A DNA stretch of 64,000 nucleotides from Eudromia elegans (GCA_003342815.1 PTEX01000049.1:2780620-2844619), one strand, 5' to 3'; positions 13,501-27,300 are shown, counted from the stretch's first letter. Made by a program: numbers and translations. Notes: a model not told the origin generated them from the letters alone.

Positions 13501-16500
13501 ATAGGTCTCACTTGCTGTCTTTGAGTTTTTCAGAGTATGAATGAGCTGGAGGCTGTCACCAGAATTAGGATACTGAGTGTCTGCAGAGGTGGGGAGAGGA
13601 GAAGAGCGGGTGCCAATATCCCACAGGATTCCTGGTGGGGGAATGCCTGCTGATGCACAGTTACGTTCAGAGTGACCCATGCTTTTGTGAGCTCTGCGGT
13701 GGGAGAGTGTTTTCTGTCACTCCAAGAGTGCTAGTGCACACATGGGACTTCTTCACACTGAGATTTGTGGGGCAGGAGTGGGAAATTGGAGAACATGTGG
13801 CTTTGCTTCAGAGGAAGAGCCTCTGCCAGAGGTGTGTAGGGAGTCTTCAGCAGTGATGCTTCTTAGAACATTGCAAAAAGACCTGTCATTTAACCACTCA
13901 TTGGCTTCCTTCAAAAGTACTTAGCAATTCCTATGGTAGCACTACCGTTATTAGCTGTTTTCTTTCCCTCCTGACCTGAAATGACTTTTTTTGCCTTCTC
14001 CATTCTGGTGAAGATTTTTGCTTTTCTTCTTGCCTTCCCTCCTCTCTCTGCTTACCTAATATCTAGATGAGATACTAGATGTTAACATACTGAAAAAATG
14101 CTGGCTACTCGGTTCAATTGCTGGTAAAACTCGTTTTTTTGCAAAGGTTCTTTGAACATGATGGGAAAGAGGAGGGACTAGTGTAGGGATGGTCTTATTT
14201 GAATCTTTAGTTCCCTTATGCCTCCTGGTAACCAAAGGAAATGAAAACATCCCTGCTTGTAAAAATAAATATTTTTGAAATTAAGTACATAAAATAACCA
14301 ACAGGGGGAAGCAATAAAGCATCTTACCCTAAGGAAAAGAGTAAAGGGAAAAATTCAAAACAGCTCCATGGAAATGAAGAGCAAAGGAACCAAGCACAGT
14401 ATTAATCAGCATGAGTTCAGAGCCTTCTGACTGGGTTAGATGTCTCTGTGGAGAGAGAAAATGAGTTGCTTATTTTGTAGAGATTGCATTTTTGCAGTCA
14501 CAGAAGTGATTTACAGACAGATCTCACATAAAACTTGGATATATGTTATGTGTATTGCAGAATATTCCTTCAGCGGGCAGAAAAGGCAATGCGTGCTGTT
14601 GAACTTAGACTGAAGAACTTTTTTATTTATTTATTTAACAGGCAAAAGCTTCCTTTACTGCTTAAAAATAATAATAATTGGTTGCCATACATATGAATTT
14701 CCAGGACATAATCTGCTTTTCAGCTTGATTTTTTTTTTAAGTGGACAAAGAGGAATTTGGACATTTCTTCCAGGATTTCTGATTATCATTCAGAAATTCT
14801 TATTCCACCATGCTGACTAATGACAAAGCCTGAAAACAAAGAAGGCCAAATAAAGACTTTCTTACAAAGCAGATTCCTTCCTTCCTTCACTTTTATGAAG
14901 GTCTTCCTTATTTATGCTCCACAGAAGATAAGAGGAGGTAGCATCCAGAGAAGATGTGGTAGCATCTGCAGCAGATTTTAGCTGGGATGAGATCTAACAT
15001 CAGAGTGAGCTTTTACAAATCTACCCCTGCATGCTACTCCACTGGGTATCTGCCACTCCTTTCAATGACATCTTCCTTGCACAGTTTTAATAAGTAAGTG
15101 CCAGGGATACCTCCGTGTTGGCTCTCTGCATCTGATAAAAAAAGAGAAAAACCTTTGACATTGGGACACATGTTGACCTTGACTTTGATCCTGGTTACAG
15201 GCACAGTGAAATCAGCTGGGATCTGTCCGTGTGCTTGAGCTGGCTCCAAGTCAGGCTCTTTGTCGAAGTCTTCGTTCATTAACATATTGAGCCAGGACTG
15301 TGGCCTGGCTCCAGGGCGACGTTGAATCCCAACTCTTCAGCAGAGGCTTATTGACAAATGACTTCCCCTTTTGTGCATTCATGTTAATTTGGTAAAAAAC
15401 AGTGGTAGACATGCACACCAAGGGTTTTTAAAATATATTTATCTGACTTATTGTCTTTGAACACTGTTAATTAGGCAACCCTTCCTCTGAATTTGGTACA
15501 TGCTTAATTAGTCTGCCAGTGGTGCCTCTTTCCCTCAGCTCTTTTGTAGAGTTTTTTTTCTTTAAGTCCAGTTTGTTCTTTCTTGAAAGAGAAAATTTAG
15601 ATGAAGTTATAAAACTGTCAGTGCCTGGACAATACAAAGAAAACAATTAAGCCTGTCTAGTCCTTTAGTATGTGCATGCACTGTGTTGTTATGCGGTGAA
15701 TGGTGTGGAGACCTGGTCCATATAAGCTAGTGATTTTTTAAAATTCCCTAGCTTCTAAAATCTGACTTCCACATTTTTGACTGTCATTAGCAGCTCTGGA
15801 CTGTTACCAGTCTCTCATATATGGCAGAGCCCAACTGTTTGTACAGAGAAGCCAGTGACAAATTTGGAAAAGTTTTTCTTCAGTGCCTTCCAGGTTTGCA
15901 TTCTGTGGAACTTCATTTTTGTTGTCTCTTTTCCAGAACTGGTCAGGAATGAAGTGCCAATTCAAACTGCTGCGCATGGCTGTTGCCTTGATCTGTAGTA
16001 AGTACCACACAATATTTGGATCCTGCTTTGCTTGCCCTTGTCACAAGAGTTCATGCTAATTCAGGGAGTTTTGACCTTGCAATATTTTTGGTAGGACCTT
16101 CAGCAGGATCTTCTGAGGGCAAAAAACAAATCACTCTTGAATGCAGATTTGGCTTTCAATGTAAGCAAATTTGGCTTTCAATGTAAGCAATTGGGGATGG
16201 TAATTTGTTTTTAGCTAGGGTTGTAGCTTGTGGCTTAGATCTTTGTGAAGATCGGGAACCTAGATAGCTTGGTTTTGAATTCTCAAACAAGCAATACTTT
16301 TATAATGCTTATATTTAGGTTTCCTAATGCAATTCCTATGTAGGATGGCAAGAGCATTATACAAACGTTAAAGAATTGTCTTCCATGTGTGGCCCTAGTG
16401 TGGCCCTGCAAGGGCAACTAGGCCATGTATTCATCATGGACAATTGACTTCAGAGTCTAACTCACACATTTAATGGTTTTGGTATGAGATTTTGGAAAGA

Positions 16501-16871
16501 AAATGTTATCTCCCTCTGTCTATGCTTCCACCACCCCAAGCTGCCACCAACCATTCAGGAGACCTAGACGATGACTTTATTTATCCTCCTTTATTCCAGT
16601 GAGCTTTGAGTTTGGAAGAGCTGTGTGGCTGCGATTCCACCCGTCTGCCTACCCACCCTGCCCGCACCCCAGCTTCATGGCTCACCTGGGAGGGGTGGTG
16701 GTTGGAATCACCCTTGGTGTCATCATACTGAGGAACTATGAGCAGAGACTCCAAGACCAGTCCTTATGGTGGATCTTCATTTCTATTTATCTCATTTTTA
16801 TCTTGTTTGCCATCTTCTGGAATATCTTTGCCTACAACCTGTTGGATCTGAAGCTACCTCCCCCGCCCTGA
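7510..16871 (+). CDS. RHBDL3: Rhomboid-related protein 3, 3' six coding exons
   Basis: RHBDL3 is a multi-pass intramembrane serine protease of the rhomboid family. Coding exons: 7510-7734, 8256-8404, 11480-11592, 12412-12512, 15937-15997, 16600-16871 (stop 16869-16871). They sum to 921 nt, 306 residues plus stop; the human protein has about 404, so roughly 98 N-terminal residues (EF-hand region) lie upstream. Exon 7510 starts with ATG (MSNKRSNS), but this is internal: an acceptor precedes it and the human protein continues upstream. Rhomboid hallmarks are visible: the WRYLT segment, HxxxxHxxxN (HAGIEHLGLN) in TM2, the catalytic serine in GSSGGVYAL, and the catalytic histidine in AHLGG. The C-terminus [10 protein letters not shown] matches the vertebrate family. 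Exons 1 and 2 here are separated by a GC-AG intron. Family assignment is firm; the substrate is unknown. Confidence 0.95.
7735..8255 (+). other. RHBDL3: GC-AG intron of RHBDL3
   Basis: The donor is GAG|GCAAGT, the classic strong context for a GC donor, and the acceptor is TTCTTCCAG. Joining 7734 to 8256 gives ...[13 protein letters not shown]..., the conserved RHBDL3 sequence in frame. The nearest GT downstream (7740) would shift the frame. GC-AG introns are about 1% of vertebrate introns and are handled by the major spliceosome. Confidence 0.85.
8405..11479 (+). other. RHBDL3: RHBDL3 intron (3.1 kb)
   Basis: This interval lies between two well-matched exons, with donor GG|GTGAGT and acceptor GACACAG. 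It contains three tiled reverse-strand open frames at 8703-9292 (see findings) but no recognised gene or repeat. A 135-codon forward frame at 9444-9851 resembles nothing known. Confidence 0.8.
11593..15936 (+). other. RHBDL3: Two RHBDL3 introns flanking exon 12412-12512
   Basis: Introns 11593-12411 and 12513-15936 have ordinary GT-AG borders (GTAGGT...CCTAG and GTGAGT...TTCCAG). Nothing gene-like was seen in them. The second contains a 21-bp tandem duplication at 13260-13301. Confidence 0.8.
13260..13301. repeat. Two-copy 21-bp tandem duplication
   Basis: A 21-bp unit starting GGACAGTGAG is repeated head to tail at 13260-13280 and 13281-13301 with no mismatch. It lies in an RHBDL3 intron. 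Confidence 0.9.
16147..16190. repeat. Two-copy 22-bp tandem duplication
   Basis: A 22-bp unit starting ATTTGGCTTT occurs at 16147-16168 and 16169-16190 without mismatch. It lies in the last RHBDL3 intron (15998-16599). Confidence 0.9.
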
Positions 16872-19800
16872 AAGCACAGGACTACAAAGTCTGGAGAGTG
16901 GAACTCATCTGCCAGCTATGATAAATGAATCAACATGAAGGATCTATTTTTTATATGAAACTTAGGGGAGAATGAATCTTTTGAACACAAGTGGGTGCTG
17001 AAGGAGACACTTAAAGGTCTCACAAGCAAACAGGCTGATCAGTTTGAGCATGAATCTAGCAGGTACTATAATGCTGGCTTGGACCCTGCATTTTTCCACT
17101 GCAGGGGCTCCTCTGGGAGAGCTTGTCTGGGCATTCATTGCTTGGTTTGTTAGCACACATCCATGTTTTGTATGGGCTGTTTGTGTTTTCCAGATTGGTG
17201 CTGTACTTCCAGTTCAGTTGTTGAACAGAACTCCTCAGTGTCACTGGATACTAAAATGGAAAACAAAACAAAACAGACATTTATTAACTAGATACTCACG
17301 TGATATTCACAAGGCAGCTTGGGTTTGGTTTCAACAGATACATCCAACTGTTCAGCCATACCAGTGCCACTGTCTAATTACTTGAATGATTCCTTAAATA
17401 TTTTAGTCTGTGGTGAAAACTTTCGAAGGGATCAGCAGAACTTGGTCACCCAAAGTGGTTGAGACTGGTCCTCAACTACAGATCAAACAATATTGCACTA
17501 GAAACCTTGGGGACTCTTTAAGTGGTATGGACACCCATCCAGAGGTGACTTTACTCTGCATGTTTCACTGTTTTTTCCTAGCCTGCTGTGGGTAGGCAGT
17601 GTGGCTGGTGTTTCATTTTCATGAAAAAAAAAAAAAAAAAGAGCAAATATTTATTTGTGTTTTTTATTAGTTGACAATCGGGTGCTGTTTTCTTTTCTCC
17701 AAGCAAGGATCTCAGTTCCTCCTGCAAGTCCTTACTAGAAAAGCGGGACCAGGATCACCCACAGTAGTGAAACTGGGCAGACTGGTTTTGCAGTGACTGC
17801 TAAAACAACAAAGATGGTCAGCATTTCTGAAGCAATGGAAGTTCAGGGACTCCAAGCAACAGTTGCAGTGATGTATTTTTGCTTAAAGCATTTGCAAATG
17901 CAGGATTTAGGAATCTCTAAGTGGTCTGTACCACAGTCCATACTGCAGGATGCTGCCCGTGTGGACCAGGAGAGCAAACTGGATCGTCAGGAGGAAGAGC
18001 AGTGTTTTAGATACTTGTCTCTGTCAGGTGTTTCTATTACTTAACTTCTCACTTTAGGCAGTTGCCAAAACAGAATGAAGGAATGTGGGTGCCCTCCCCT
18101 TTCCCACCCAGTTCAGTGGACTGGAGAAGGCAGCTGTCGGAGTCCCTCTACGCCAGCTCCTTTTACGCTTTTCTATTTGTGCGTCGGTGCCCTTGGCAGT
18201 GCAGAAGGGTGACGTGTGTTTCAGCGGGACCTTCCACACTGAGAACAGGGCAAATCAACATGAGAGATGTAGAGGCCTTACTGACCCTCAGTAGGGAGGT
18301 GGGTTGATTTCAGGTTGCATTAAACCCTGATGACCTGAAAACATTACTGAATTGACCTGAAAACATTACTTTTTGGTGCTTTTTATTTATATATTTATTT
18401 ATTGCAGTTCCTTTCTGAGGAGGTCAGTCAGATCTGCTCTGTAGCAAAGTGTGTGATGGGGTTTATTCTATCATCTGTGTAACTGGTGCTGCCTGCTGAT
18501 ACCATAAGCTAGTGGTTGACTGTTCCTCTAGAGGGGACACTCACTAGTGGTCATCAGCTGTCTCTTTCTTTCCCTTTTTGAATAAAGCTGTCTGCAAGGA
18601 TGAAGTTCTGGCCTCATGGGACTTTCTAGTAAAACTCTTGCCCTTTCTGGAAAGGGAAGAGAAAGAAGGAAAGGGGTTTCTTCAGCATGTAAAAGAAACA
18701 TTTTTAACCTTCTTTGTGCACAAGAATGGGAGCTTTGCAGATAACAGCACCTTTGGTGTTTCCCCTAGCTGCACATTACTTGTGAGTCCTTGGATCAAGA
18801 GGCAAGAAAAAGGGATAAGGTTCAGAGCTCTAATTGTTTCAGAGAAAGAGAATGGTTTCTCATGCCACTTTATCTCTGCAGTTCAGGTCTGAGTTGGAGA
18901 ATTCACAGCAGTTTATGTGCATTGTTTCAGGTCAGGAGCTGGCCAGGGACTTTCACAGTGATGGAGACAACTTCCTTGGGGAGCAACAGGCAAGCAGGAG
19001 AGTGAGGAGGTAGGAGAATACCGACAAAAACATGGTTCATGCTGAAGGAGGATATTCCTTTCTTTACCTATTACTAAGCCTTTGTTATTATAGACACATT
19101 TTTAGAAAAATATTGAAATTTCTAGTAGAAAATGTCAATCACAAAGAAATCCAGGTTATTCTGTGTGTGATTTATCAGTGCAATATGTACAGATTGGCTT
19201 TTATATTTGGATTCTCAGCCAAAAGCTATTTAATGCCCATCAGAATCTCTCCAGGAGAGCTTTCTGTGCCTGCCATTACGTGACCTGTTGCAGAGCAACA
19301 AACTAGAGGCTCAAGTTCCACTATCCCTCTTCATCATCTCCCCCGGCCCTGGCCAGGAAGGAGCTGAACAGAGAGTATATAAAATATCTTAGCAGCCATT
19401 CTCTGGTCCTTCACCCATGGTTGAGCATAGTTCACATGAAATGCTTCAAAAGAGTTCTCACTTTGAGCTTGACTTGTTCTCCCAAATTGTAGTTCATCTT
19501 TCTAACCTTATCTTTCTGTGGTCCTATTCTCTGGCTGCAGCCTATAGGCAGCCCTGGCAATCACAAAGGCCAGCCTTTAGATCTGTACTAGATTTGTTGT
19601 AGATGAAGAAATGAAGCCCTGTCATGTTTCTGTTCATCAGAGCTGAAAACTCACACCATACCTAGACACCAGGCTCAATGTAGGACCTGCTCTGCTGAGG
19701 ACCTATCAGCTCACGGAGTAAAGAGCAGTGCAAAATGTTCAGATTTTTTGTAGTTATACTTAATTCACTAAAATTATACTGTGAACATTTGTCATGTTAT

Positions 19801-21960
19801 TACAAAGTTATCGGGAAATGCAGCTATGTTGTTTTCTAAGTCACCCAGCAATGCCATAGTACTGCAGCTCCAAAGAGTTAATAGGCAGGCTTTGTTCTTA
19901 CCTCCAGATGTCCTTGGTGCTGCTGGCCTATTTCACAGCCTTAATATTCTCCATCCTGCTCATTTGTGGTTGCAACTCATCACAATCAGCAATGTTTCCT
20001 GAAGGGGTCATCTATATGAGGGGCTGGTTCTGGTGATTGCTTCGGTTTTATTTCAGCTGCTGCCAGGATTTTACATCACAGTCTGATACAATGTGAATCT
20101 GTCAAATCTGCGATGCCAGAGCAAAAGGCAGGAACTGTTACTAGACTTGGTACAGCTTTAAGGAACTTATTTCATACTTGTGTCCTTGAGTGAGGGAGGA
20201 GAAAAAGCTGCTTCTCTGCTGCCTCCCCATGTGGTAAGGAGACTGCAGCGGGGTTCACCGAGGATACCCAGCACAGGTAGGGAGCCGTGATGCGGCTGGG
20301 GGAGCCCGGGTGCTGCCTGTACAGCTGCTCCAGGGACACCTGCTGGCAGCGCAGAAGCTCCGCAGAGCCGGCCGGCCGGGAAGGTTTGGCTTATCCCACG
20401 CAAGGAGAGAAGTGAGAAGTGCCCTGGACAGCCCTGGGGAAGAACAAGAGCTGGGACGTGCAAGGAGTTGCAAACAGCACCTTGTATTCTTGGATGCTTG
20501 ATTACAGAGCAATATCAATTTTGCACACATCAGTAATAATGAAGAAAGGAGGATGGGGTTGGAAGGAAGTGATGGGAGAGGAGGTTGCCAGAATCTCCAA
20601 GTATGCTTTAAAGATGCAGTAAAAGCCCTGGTGAATTCACTTTTGCTAACTGTTTAAGCCAAAATTATAGGTCGTTTTCCCCTCTGTAACTAATGATACT
20701 TAGCACTTACATGGTATATCACAAATCTTCACTACTTGCTTCTATAGGAGTACAGAGAGGGATTCTTTTTATGAACAGGAAAGGGTAAAGACAGAGAAAA
20801 TATGTCTGAGGTGACAAAACCAGTTTTTGCCAGACTGGAAATAAACCTCAGGGAGTCTGTGTCCCAGGACGTTGCTCCTCCTGATGGATTTTGCTGCCTC
20901 TATGCTCTAAATCAGCTTGGGTAAGTCCCAGTTTGGCCTGAGTGGTCTGAGAGCTGGAATCTGACAGAATTGGAGCTAGTACCATGTTGACAGCTATCAG
21001 CTGACCTTACATGACAGCTGGTGTTTTGTGCCAATGTTTAGTCTCACAAGATCGTGGGTAGGATTTTCTCACATGCTTCAATGAGTCAAGAGAACAGTCT
21101 ATTCATTTACACAGATTCAAGCACAGCTCAACTGCTTCGGAAGCTCCATGGTTTATCTGAAGTGGAACTGGAAAATCTGAGGGCAGTTCAGTACCAGCAG
21201 CATCTGGAGACAAAGTGGCATCCAGGGAATGAGAGCCAGTGCCCCTGAGGTTTTTGTCTCCCTTGGAATATCGTTGTCATTTGTCTTTTAGAGTGGTGCT
21301 GCTTTACAGTGGTCTGTGATATGGCTTAGAAATTGCTGCTGTGGTCACTGATGCTGAGAGCTGGTTATAAAGGAAAGCAAGTGCATTTTGCACCTCCATA
21401 AAGAAGGAGTTGCACATAAGATAGAATTCAAACTGGTTAAAGGTAAATGTATTTTTAATGTTACCATTAATCATTGGCTTTTAATTGAGAAGAGCTTTCT
21501 AATGAGGACTGAATACCAAAAGTAGTACCAAAAATTTATGTTGCAGAGTAGTTTACAACACTGAACAGAACAAATACTCTTGGCCTGATTTAAGTAGCAA
21601 AAATACCTTAATTTTCAGTGAGCTTAATGGATGTGTTAGTCACTGACTGTCTCTTGACTCCCTCACAGTCTGCTTGGTTTGCAAACAAAGCTAGATTTAT
21701 GGAGCTTTTCTTTTGCTTACACTACTAAAGCTGAATGCATCCAAGTGTTAACAAAGCACCAACCAATGTAATTTTCTGCCTTAAAATACTGAACAGATGA
21801 TACTTTCCCGTTAAGGGCTAGTACAACAAAATTATATTTGCAAGATAATATGCTACTGTATGTATCCAAATATTTTTGTATTGTGTACATTCTGTATATT
21901 TTTGTTGTAACAATATTATTTGAGCACAGATTCCATTAAAACAACTTTTCTTGGTGGGTA
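16872..21960 (+). other. RHBDL3: RHBDL3 3' UTR (extent inferred)
   Basis: No coding sequence is recognised after the stop at 16869-16871. A candidate proximal polyadenylation signal AATAAA is at 18581-18586. A candidate distal ATTAAA at 21935-21940 sits in a T-rich context with TGTA motifs, typical of a 3' UTR end. A further AATAAA at 22600-22605 could extend the transcript. The stretch holds an A run near 17623-17640, an imperfect 18-bp repeat (18331-18348 and 18353-18370) and a GC-rich patch near 20215-20420. The 5-kb length is an inference. Confidence 0.5.
21935..21940 (+). terminator. RHBDL3: Candidate RHBDL3 polyadenylation signal ATTAAA
   Basis: ATTAAA is the most common variant signal. 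It follows a TGTA-rich, T-rich stretch and is followed within 30 nt by GT- and T-rich sequence (GGTGGGTAGG then a T run), as expected of a cleavage site. Confidence 0.45.
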
Positions 21961-23590
21961 GGTTTTTTTTTTTTTGTGGTTCAGGTTCCTCTTTCTTATA
22001 AAACCAAGTTGTTTTACATCAGATGCCAAAAAAGAACCATGAAAAAACTTTCAAAGATGTGCTGTTTAGTAAGTACTTCCACAATTGAGATATTTAACAA
22101 AATTAGTTTTATGTGTGTCTTTAAAAGTATCTGATAAAGGCAGAAAGGAGCTAGTTATTCCTCCGTGACGTATATCAAGGAGGCAAATCTAGCTGAAGAT
22201 TTGTATTAAAAATTCAGTTCTTGCCTCACTACTCAGGAGTGCATTGACCTCAGAGGTGAGCCTTGCAGAAATGGGAATGCAACTGACCACAGTTCTTTTA
22301 TACTTGTTACTTGGATGAGGCAGATTACTGCTGGTGTAAGACTCAGCTCTTGCTGTTAATGTTCTCTGCTTAACTCTGCATTTCTGAGAGGCTCAAAGCT
22401 CTCTAGCTATTTTAGGAATTATTAGTTAGTGAAGAACCTGTGTTTTGTTTGTTAACACGACACTCTTGCCTTGATGGTCCAAGTACTTTTAGAAAGGCGA
22501 AACAGAGGCAAACACTACCTCTTCCAGCATATCTGTAGCAGAAAAGGAGCCCAAAGCCGATACTAGCTGTGATACTAGCCTTGGATTATATAAACTCTTA
22601 ATAAAAGTCATAATCATTTTATTCCCTTAGCTCCCAATTATCTGCTGTACAGTAAGCATTGCTCATAAGTGTTGGAAAGAGAAACACTAATTGCCTTTTA
22701 TGCTACTTCTCTCTTGGAGAGAGGAAAAAAAAAATGCCCCATAGTTTTCAAACTGCATGAGGTCTCTAGCCCTTAAACTTGCATTCTAAACAGAAGCCTG
22801 TGATTTGTGGTTTTGTTTTGTTTTTCTCAGAAAAGTTTTAAACCAGACCCTTATCACCAGATGAGAAATCTTGCAAGTTTGCAGATTTAAGTACTAATAG
22901 GACATCTCAGCATTTTCTGACCTTTTTTGTGCTTCATCCTCAGCTTTGAATAGCTGATTGCTGCAAAAGCAGTTCTGTGTAATGCCTTCCAGGCATTCAT
23001 GTAGCTAAACCACCTTCTTCTACATTTTATTTATGCTTTTGTTTTTTTTTTTATTTTTAATGGAATTTGCAAAGGGAATATACCAGTAAAACATGCAAAA
23101 TCAGGAACTGCACTATCAGGATGTATCTCAATGGGGTTTTCCAAACATCTTGAGTTTGTTATAGGTACCCACACACAATGGAGTACAAATTCAATGGGAC
23201 TTATCTTAAGGGCTGATTACCTTGAAGAGGAGAAACTGAGAAAAATGGTTAAATGTTAAAAAGACATGGATTTTTTTTTTAGTTACCTAGCACATAAAAT
23301 TTATGTGACTGTGGTAGAGGTCATAATAGTATCAGTTCTGGTTAGATGGGACCTCAGTTGTTCTCTAGCCAACCTCCTGCTCAAAGCAGGATCATCTATG
23401 CGGTGAGTGTGTTGCTCACTCTCTTTTCTTCTCTGACCTGCCCTGTCATTCCATACCTCATTCTCCTGTCCATGTAATGCTTGCAGGCTGCTGCACATTA
23501 CACCAGCAACTTCTTTATAATGTGTGAACAAAAAGTTTATCAGCAGAAGACATCAAGGACAAGGCTTTCTTGAAATTCAAACAGCCACAG
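21961..23590. other. Tail-to-tail intergenic gap, RHBDL3 / C17orf75
   Basis: No exon-like sequence was recognised. The gap contains an AATAAA at 22600-22605 on the + strand and one old CR1-like fragment near 23313-23402. RHBDL3 and C17orf75 converge here. Confidence 0.55.
23313..23402 (-). mobile_element. Degraded CR1-like LINE fragment
   Basis: The + strand shows a decayed version of the reverse complement of a CR1 3' region: a GGTTagAtGGGACCT-like start, then CCAACCTCCTGCTC, then AAAGCAGGATCA. The family call rests on this order of motifs. The element is short and diverged, so boundaries are approximate. Confidence 0.5.
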
Positions 23591-23610
23591 TATTAAGGAT
23601 TTAAATGTGT

Positions 23611-23616
23611 TTTATT
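23611..23616 (-). terminator. C17orf75: C17orf75 polyadenylation signal AATAAA
   Basis: TTTATT on the + strand is AATAAA on the minus strand. It lies about 760 nt past the C17orf75 stop codon, so cleavage is expected near 23590. The 3' UTR (about 23590-24375) has A/T and CA runs near 24066-24106. Confidence 0.6.
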
Positions 23617-24375
23617 GTAAACATTATTATAGTTCAGTACAACTGTGTTACAAGAAAGCAGTTAGCTTTTATCTTTATCAGACCTAATTACTGTATACTG
23701 CATGTATACATACAAGCACATAAAAAGTTATTCATAAAACTCTTCAGTCTTAAAGCAATTCTGTTTTGTACCAATTAACAAGTTGCTTATCTAGCAGCAG
23801 AACAAACTTTGCTAACTTAAAAGTAGAATGTCCAAACTAGCTACAAACTTATTCTCTCATATGAACAAAAATGACTGATTCATTTACAATGACTTATCCA
23901 AATGTTTGTGCTTCTTTAGGTATGAAAGTAACCAGATTTTCAAGGTTATAATTGTTTAATCATTAAGACATTTTAAATATTTTATGCACACCAAAAAAAA
24001 AATTGCTTGTCAGATAACTTCTTGTTTGTTTGTTCTGCTTTGTTTCATACAATGACAGGGTTAAATTTTTTTTAAAAAAAAAAAACAAAAACACACGCAC
24101 ACACAAATGGGCTGACTTCTCCAGAAAAGGAGGAGCAGTCAGCTGGAGAATCTGGTAAGCACTGAATACTATGTATGAGCTTATACAACACCTGATATTT
24201 ACATATTAAAACAAAACTCTAGTGCTTTCTTTAAAAGGAGGAAAAGAAGACAGAACTAAAATTTACCCTTGACTCAGGAAATACTTTTAAATATAAATTA
24301 AAATTTCTGACATACTGAAACAAAGTAGCATGGAAGAAATTAAGGATTGATACAATAACCTTAAAATAGTGCAGA

Positions 24376-27300
24376 CTAATTAAGATTGGTCTGAATCACT
24401 TCTGTCTCTCTCATGAATTCCTCAAGGACAGCCACTACATTTTTGGCTTCTGGCATTTCTGCATGTTCTACTTTAACAATCTTCAAAAGGATGTCTCCAC
24501 TGCCACAGTTCTTCAGGAACATGTAACATTTGAACAAGGCATAGTGGTTCATTTCAGCCTGGCGGATAAACCTCTTCAGGTTGTTAATGTCTTGTATAGC
24601 CTGTGAAGAGAGTAACGGTATCTTCTTATCCTTCTACAGAGAAAGGAAATATGCCACTGTGCAACAGCAAAGAAAGAAAAGCTGAAGCAAAAGCATTTGC
24701 AATAGTGATTTTGTATCACTATTCTGAGTAATGTGAGAGTTAAATGAGTACTGTCCTTGAATGGATGTGATCAAGTTGTGCTATCAAGGGTTCACCTCAT
24801 TTTTATGGCTGACCAGCTAACAAATATTAACTACTGAGTCCATGCTGAACCCATAGATAAGGGTTCTGTTAACAACATTATGCCATCTATAAGTAGTAAT
24901 AGTTCTTAAATTCAACTGCAGAGTTAGCTAGATAATGACATATGAACAAGAGAATGGTTATTCATGTTTTTTCCCCCTGCCTTACTGTCCTTTGGTAACC
25001 TTGATGTCTTCCCTAGGCCTTAACATATAGGAAAAGTTACCTTCAATTTAAAGTTCTCCAAAATTTGCCGGAAGAGAAAGGGATTTCCACCTTCAGCACC
25101 ATTTATAAAAGCCTGCATCCAGTCCTCACAGAATCTGTTGCTTCCTGTCACATGTTCAGGAACATAAAGAAAAGAATAAGAGCAAGAATAACAGAAGGAT
25201 GTTCCTACGTTCACCTGGTTTAACTGCTGTCAATAAATGAGCACAGTGTACCTAAACCAGGAAATAAAAAGTCTAAGAAAATCAGCATTCACATGGAAAC
25301 AGAAGCAAACACAGCTACACTGATTACACAAAATTCTCCATCTTGAATTGTTTCCCCTACCACTTGTCAAAAATCTAGTGGACAAAAAGGTACATTTTGC
25401 AGCTCTCCGGAAGTGTAAAATCACAGCTTTATTGTCCACAAATGCATTCTGGATTTTATTATCAACTATTTTCATACCACAAGTCCAGTGCATATGGTAA
25501 GCAATTATTCTGCTAACCAAGAAAAAAAGCATGTTCTAGTTTTCAGACAGAATCCAAACTTTCTGGGCGTGAACCTGTGAACTGCTGCTATATTGAACCT
25601 CCACTCTCGAGAACAGCACACTCAGCATCTGAGGGAAGACACAACGGGGGGAACATGAGGTAGTCAGAGCCACGATCTCACCTGCATTATGGAACTGAGG
25701 CTGGGGTCCACTGCAGTCTATAATTATTGACTTGTGCTGCTCCTCAGTCATGGCTATACACAAGGAGGTCATTGTACCTTCCTGAACAAGTCCTTGGAGG
25801 CTGGCAGCTGCCAGAAACCTGACCAAAAAATTCTTGTGAATTGCTTGTTTCTACACAACACCTGGATATCAAAACCAGGAAAGTATCACCTGCAGAACCA
25901 AGTTAGTCACAGGCCCCTTTACCTGCTAATGTCTTTCTCTGTTCTTTCATCTGAGTTTTTTACTTCCACAGGAGTATAACTCAAAGCCTTTAAGAAAAAA
26001 AAAATCCTGATTTGATAATATTTCTGCTGCTTTACTGTACTTACTAGTAATAAATACATAGCGTATATTTAGCATGAATAAATTATACTTAAAAAATTTC
26101 TCAGGGTAAAAGTAGAAGATAAAGGAATACTCTATTACAGTCACTGCAACTATTTTTTGCATTCAGAAGAAACCCAAAAGTTATACTTCATTAATTATTC
26201 CATTAAAAATGTATTTTTAAAATCAGGGACTGGTGTTATGATTAGTTTTTCTTTTCTTTTCCAGAGAATTGCATGAGACACAGGCAATAAAACATTCCTT
26301 TTGGCTCAGAAGGATTATCGCAAGTACAGCTTTCTCATTATATTTTTAATTTTCTCATTCTAATTAAAAACTAGCTATTTAAAATGAATTAGCCATAAAA
26401 AAAATTACTTTTCAAATGTTAATTTAAACCTGATTGATGCATGAAATTTCTAGGTATTGTTTTAGCAATAAACGATGGTGAAACTATTTGATTTAAATTC
26501 AAAAAAAGGAAGTTTTCCTCATTTTCCCTGGTTGAGAAAGAAAATACAAAATATATTAAACACAACGCTAGAACACTGAGGCACAGAGGTGCCTTCCGAA
26601 CCTTTTTTGATTTTCAGTTTGATGTAGACTTACAGCGTGTAACAAGAAGGCAAGTTTCTCCTGGAAGAGTTGTACTACTCTCTGAATAGGGCATACAGAA
26701 TTCTCAAACCAGCTTTGCAAGTAGGGGTTGACATAGGTCTCCAAGGTTTTTTGCTGTAATGAGTGGAAGCATTAGTTTTTTTACTGCAAATTAGATTTTT
26801 ACACAAAAAGCATATTAAAAACCTATTCAGCCTGTGACATTTCAATGTCAAATCCTTCATTTCAAATCACGATAGACTAAAATCATGAGTTTGACATTTA
26901 AACCCACACTAACGTGGAATATTGGATAGGAAAGGCTTGATGTTTTCAGAATTAGACAGAATTATAACTTATTATGATATATATTGAACAAAGATCATGC
27001 ATCAGCAGGCAGGGGATAAAGCAGGGACATAAAATGCATACTTTATTAGAAAAACTGCTGTGAGAACAACAACAAAATCTCTCTGCAACATTCAGAAGCA
27101 ATAAAAACCTAGGTGGACGCTGCTAACCTACCATTAAACTGTTAAATTTTATTAGTCATTCTTCTCTCTGAATATAAACACAAGTAACCTTTAAGAGATT
27201 TATGGTTGGCAAAAAAAAAAGGTCTCTTTTTTTTTTTTTTCCCTTTGACTTGTATAAGTAATAGCACTTCAGGCATTCACTGTATCTTCAGCAAAGCAAG

